A stretch of 53,251 nt of DNA. Origin: an uncultured Bacteroidaceae bacterium (GTDB lineage Bacteria; Bacteroidota; Bacteroidia; Bacteroidales; Bacteroidaceae). The position numbers were made by a program, and so were the translations under genes. Positions within the stretch are counted from its first letter, which is position 1; every line of letters starts with the position of its first letter. The notes beneath the pieces were generated by a model that worked only from the letters and a program-made list of their open reading frames with translations, had not been told where the DNA came from and did not search any database. Location: assembly GCA_934271655.1 (NCBI GenBank), contig CAKQRW010000017.1:1-53251 (forward strand), in the 5' to 3' direction. Shown piece after piece: positions 50,009-53,251 of the stretch.

Positions 50009-53008
50009 ATGAAACAAACTCTTACCGCGCTTGTGCTGATGTGCTTAGGAACAGGCGCTTGGGCTCAATCTAAATTCAATGTGTCTGGAGTCATCATAGA
50101 GAAAGGCAGCAGTGAGCCAGTGGCTTCAGCCACTGTACGCATTCTTTCCCTTCCAGACAGCGCGATGGTGACAGGCGCGGCAACAGCGTCTGATGGCTCT
50201 TTCACAGTCAAGGATGTAAAGAAAGGCAAGTATGTGACGAAAATAACGTTCATCGGCTACCAGGACCGCCTGATGCCGCTCGACCTCACTAACAAGAAGG
50301 ATAAGAATGTCAACATAGGCTATATCACAGTCACTCCCGACTCAAAGGTGCTGTCTGAGGCAACGGTATCAGCCAATGTGGCCAAGGTGCAGGTGTCTGG
50401 CGACTCTGTAGTGTATAACGCTTCCGCTTACCGTGTGCCAGAAGGCTCCACGCTCCAGGACCTTGTGAAGAAACTGCCTGGAGCCAAGGTGGACGAGAGC
50501 GGCAACATCACCATCAACGGCAAGTCGGTCAAGAAGATTCTGGTGGATGGCAAGGAGTTTTTCCTCAATGACACCAAGACAGCCATGGAGAACATACCTA
50601 CCGACATGATTGACAAGCTGAAGACCTATGAACGCAAGAGCGACTTCAGCCGTGTGACAGGCATCGACGATGGCGAGGAAGAGACAGTGCTCGACCTCTC
50701 GGTGAAGAAGGGCATGAAGAACGGATGGTTTGGCAACTTCAATGCCGGCTATGGCACAGAGGACAGATATGACGAGCGCCTGTACCTGCAGAGATATAAC
50801 GACACAAGCATGCTCACCCTTATGGGCGGACTCAACAACACGGGCCGACGCGGCTTTGGCGGCGGTGGAGGACGTGGCTGGTGGGGAGGAGGCAACGGAC
50901 TCTCTGACAATAAGGACTTCGGTGGCAACTATGCCATGCAGACAGACAAGCTGGAGCTGGGCGGAAGCTTGCGCTACCGCTACAATGGCTCTGACGTGTG
51001 GAACCAGTCTTCCACACAAAGCTTTGTCACATCACGAGGAGCTTTCTCCAACAGCGAGAGCACTAATCTCAGCAGCTCGCACAACTGGAATGCGCAGTTC
51101 CGCATGGAATGGAAGCCTGACTCAATGACCAACATCATTTTCCGTCCGAGCGGAAACTTCTCTCGCAGCTATGGATTCAGCAACAGCGAGAGCGCCAGCT
51201 TTAATGATGATCCTTACACAGTGTCGGACAATCCTCTGAAAGATGCCATCAGCAGCGTCAACAATGAAGAGGCTGGCACACGTGCCGGCGATGCTGATGT
51301 CACTGCCGATGATGTGATAAAGAACATCATCGTCAACACCAACCAGAGCCGCTCGCAGAGCTTCTCTGAGAACAGAAGCATGTCGGGAGAGCTTCAGGTG
51401 AACCGCAAACTGAACAACAGCGGACGCAACATCACGCTGAGGGCTACAGGCAGTCTGGCTGGCTCTGACAGCAAACAGCTCTCAGCCGCAAGGATACATT
51501 ATAATAATGATGGCACTGAGACTGTCAATGACAGGTATTACACCACTCCTGGACGCAACCGCTCCTTCAGCACGCAGCTGACTTACTCTGAGCCTATAGC
51601 GGACAAGACATACCTGCAGTTCTCTTACCGCTTCAACTACAGCTACAGAAAGTCTGACCGTGAGGCTTTTGTCATGGACGCAGCCTCATACACAGACCTC
51701 AGCAACGCTCTGACTCTCTACAGAAAGAACATCAGCGCAGCTGTCGACTACATGCTCGCCAACGGACACCAGCTCTTCGGAAGGGCTGACTCCCTGCTCA
51801 ACAAGGACTATGCACAGGATGCCGACAAACTCTCGCAGTATTCTCTCTACAAGAACATGGACCACACCATCTCGGTGAGCTTCCGCAAGGTAGCCACGTC
51901 CTACAACTTCAGCGCAGGCATCGACCTCCTGCCGCAGCACAGCGAGCTTGACTACAGGTATATGGGCAAGGAATATCCTACCATCACACGCAATGTCTTC
52001 AACTTCGCCCCTAACGTTGACTTCCGCTACAACTTTGACAAGCAGACAAACTTGCGCTTCAACTACCGCGGACGTACATCGCAGCCAAGCATGACCAACC
52101 TGCTCGACATCACGGATGACTCCAACCCGCTCAACATCACGAAGGGTAACCCTGGACTGAAGCCTTCGTTCAGCCACAACATCAATGCGCACTTCAACAG
52201 CTTCAAGATGGAGCACCAGACGGGCGTGTTTGCATGGGCTAACGCCAGCATGACCCAGAATGCGGTGGCTAACCGCACAAGCTATAATGAGACAACAGGT
52301 GTCAGGACTACCAAGCCTGAAAATATCAATGGCAACTGGAACACCAGTCTGGGTGGAGGATTCAACATGGCTCTCGACAAGAACAGCTACTTCACTATGG
52401 ACAACTTCACCGACCTCAGCTATAGCCATAACGTGAGCTATCTGGACCCACAGCAGTATGAGGATGACAAGTCTTCGACTAACACTTACAACATCGGTGA
52501 GCATCTTGGCTTCGACTACCGCAAGGACTGGCTCGAAGTGGGAGTCAACGGCAGTGTCACATACAACAAGTCAAAGAACTCTGTGCTCACTACCAACAAC
52601 AAGAGCACTTGGGACTTCAGCTATGGAATGGATCTCAACCTCACGTTCAACAACGGCTTGAGCGTATCTACCGACCTGAGCGAGAACAGCCGACGCGGCT
52701 ACGCCTCTGCAGCCATGAACACCAACGAGCTGCTGTGGAACGCACAGATGAGCAAGACTTTCCTCAAGAACACGCTCACTGTAAGCCTGGAATGGAACGA
52801 CATCCTGCGTCAGCAGAGCAACATAAGCCGTACCATCGACGCTTACCAGAGGAGTGACTCGCGCTACAATGCCATCTACTCTTATGGCATGCTGCACCTG
52901 ATATACAGACTCAGCATCTTTGGCGGCAAGAAGTCGGACAACGGACCTAAGGGCATGCGAGGCTTCGGTGGAGGCTTCGGTGGAGGCAGACCTCCGATGA
53001 TGTTCTAA
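50009..53008 (+). CDS. Outer-membrane beta-barrel protein, TonB-receptor-like
   Basis: This 999-aa protein has a signal peptide at residues 1-20 (LMCLGTGAWAQ). A carboxypeptidase-regulatory-like domain (about 22-105) has GVIIEKGSSEPVASATVRIL and ITFIGYQD. A plug-like segment (about 130-230) has VVYNASAYRVPEGSTLQDLV, KLPGAKVDESGNITINGKSV and VDGKEFFLND. A long barrel of alternating strands follows. A Gly-rich loop (RGFGGGGGRGWWGGGNG) sits near residue 285, and the C-terminus ends GGGFGGGRPPMMF. This is the layout of the outer-membrane barrel family 3 of Bacteroidetes. No TonB box is obvious and no SusD partner follows, so it is an orphan transporter-like or structural barrel with unknown substrate. 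It lies 28 bp behind rsmD and is followed by a strong terminator. Confidence 0.9.
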   Translation: MKQTLTALVLMCLGTGAWAQSKFNVSGVIIEKGSSEPVASATVRILSLPDSAMVTGAATASDGSFTVKDVKKGKYVTKITFIGYQDRLMPLDLTNKKDKNVNIGYITVTPDSKVLSEATVSANVAKVQVSGDSVVYNASAYRVPEGSTLQDLVKKLPGAKVDESGNITINGKSVKKILVDGKEFFLNDTKTAMENIPTDMIDKLKTYERKSDFSRVTGIDDGEEETVLDLSVKKGMKNGWFGNFNAGYGTEDRYDERLYLQRYNDTSMLTLMGGLNNTGRRGFGGGGGRGWWGGGNGLSDNKDFGGNYAMQTDKLELGGSLRYRYNGSDVWNQSSTQSFVTSRGAFSNSESTNLSSSHNWNAQFRMEWKPDSMTNIIFRPSGNFSRSYGFSNSESASFNDDPYTVSDNPLKDAISSVNNEEAGTRAGDADVTADDVIKNIIVNTNQSRSQSFSENRSMSGELQVNRKLNNSGRNITLRATGSLAGSDSKQLSAARIHYNNDGTETVNDRYYTTPGRNRSFSTQLTYSEPIADKTYLQFSYRFNYSYRKSDREAFVMDAASYTDLSNALTLYRKNISAAVDYMLANGHQLFGRADSLLNKDYAQDADKLSQYSLYKNMDHTISVSFRKVATSYNFSAGIDLLPQHSELDYRYMGKEYPTITRNVFNFAPNVDFRYNFDKQTNLRFNYRGRTSQPSMTNLLDITDDSNPLNITKGNPGLKPSFSHNINAHFNSFKMEHQTGVFAWANASMTQNAVANRTSYNETTGVRTTKPENINGNWNTSLGGGFNMALDKNSYFTMDNFTDLSYSHNVSYLDPQQYEDDKSSTNTYNIGEHLGFDYRKDWLEVGVNGSVTYNKSKNSVLTTNNKSTWDFSYGMDLNLTFNNGLSVSTDLSENSRRGYASAAMNTNELLWNAQMSKTFLKNTLTVSLEWNDILRQQSNISRTIDAYQRSDSRYNAIYSYGMLHLIYRLSIFGGKKSDNGPKGMRGFGGGFGGGRPPMMF

Positions 53009-53113
53009 GGATTGTAAGTTGATGCTCAAAATCATTTCAGAAAGGAATGGGCGCAAGGCTCGTCAATGATATGGCGAGGCTCATTCCCGATGGCACCATA
53101 CAGAGATAATGGC

Positions 53114-53155
53114 AAAGCCTCGCAGACTGTCAGCAACAGTATGCGAGGCTTTTTA
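53114..53155 (+). terminator. Rho-independent terminator of the outer-membrane barrel gene
   Basis: An 11-bp stem (53114-53124 with 53142-53152) contains an inner ACTGT/ACAGT pairing and ends in TTTTT. It lies about 105 bp after the stop. Confidence 0.85.
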
Positions 53156-53232
53156 AGTAGGTGCTCATAATTATTTTTATAAGTAGGTGCTCATAATTAT
53201 TTTTATAAGTAGGTGCTCATAATTATTTTTAT
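53155..53232. repeat. Three perfect 26-bp tandem copies
   Basis: The unit begins AAGTAGGTGCTCATAATTAT and ends TTTTAT. It occurs at 53155, 53181 and 53207 without differences. A diverged copy (AAGTTGATGCTCAAAATCAT) lies near 53017, nine bases after the barrel gene's stop, on the other side of the terminator. Confidence 0.9.
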
Positions 53233-53251
53233 ATTTGGCGTGCTCTATCTT

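Noticed and set aside
14345..53232. Tandem arrays considered as CRISPR arrays
   Set aside because: Units follow each other directly with no unique spacers, no cas genes are present, and unit sequences differ at every locus.

Overview
The window looks like chromosome from a Bacteroidales bacterium, probably Prevotellaceae or a close relative. The support is: promoters with a TAnnTTTG -7 box, several with TTTG about 20 bp upstream; a surface lipoprotein with an acidic export tail (CKDYDDD); C-terminal tails resembling type IX secretion sorting signals on giant secreted proteins; BspA-type leucine-rich repeats; a GH97 enzyme; a DUF3822 protein; and an outer-membrane barrel with a carboxypeptidase-regulatory-like N-terminus. 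No phage, insertion sequence, CRISPR array, rRNA or tRNA was recognised. The genus is inference.

Layout. 1-13939 (minus strand) is a run of four giant or modular secreted proteins: a BspA-like 1826-residue protein, a 2164-residue multidomain protein, a small dockerin protein, and a cohesin-like/InlB-repeat protein cut by the left edge. The last three are coupled by overlapping ends. 14915-31341 is mostly housekeeping: alaS; lemA-htpX; three glycosyltransferases; aroB; a GH97 glycosidase behind a DHH phosphoesterase (nrnA-like); a membrane-anchored coiled-coil protein; rpe; a short comEC; and a one-domain helicase-associated protein. 31454-37557 holds mfd with a 47-residue ORF in front of it, then mtaB overlapping a family 2 glycosyltransferase. 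38087-39141 is a long gene-poor stretch. 39142-45195 holds a stand-alone LytTR regulator, a large coiled-coil surface lipoprotein, a small lipoprotein and an OmpA-family protein. 45968-53008 holds a RecD2/UvrD-like helicase (minus strand), then a one-TM protein, DUF3822, rsmD and a 999-residue outer-membrane barrel.

The two strongest unexplained signals are regulatory and structural. First, the LytTR gene and the surface lipoprotein gene each carry a pair of TCACGAAA repeats 21 bp apart. Each pair ends exactly 40 bp before a TAnnTTTG box, and neither promoter has a TTTG -33 box. This predicts a small regulon in which the LytTR protein activates itself and the lipoprotein. Second, at least nine intergenic tandem arrays (unit 17-33 bp) occur, each with its own sequence and each downstream of a stop codon. 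None was seen in the five divergent intergenic regions. Several units overlap the stop codon or terminator of the neighbouring gene, as if the array grew out of the gene's tail.

All calls were made by reading the sequence. No database search, alignment program or expression data was available. Domain names rest on recalled family signatures.
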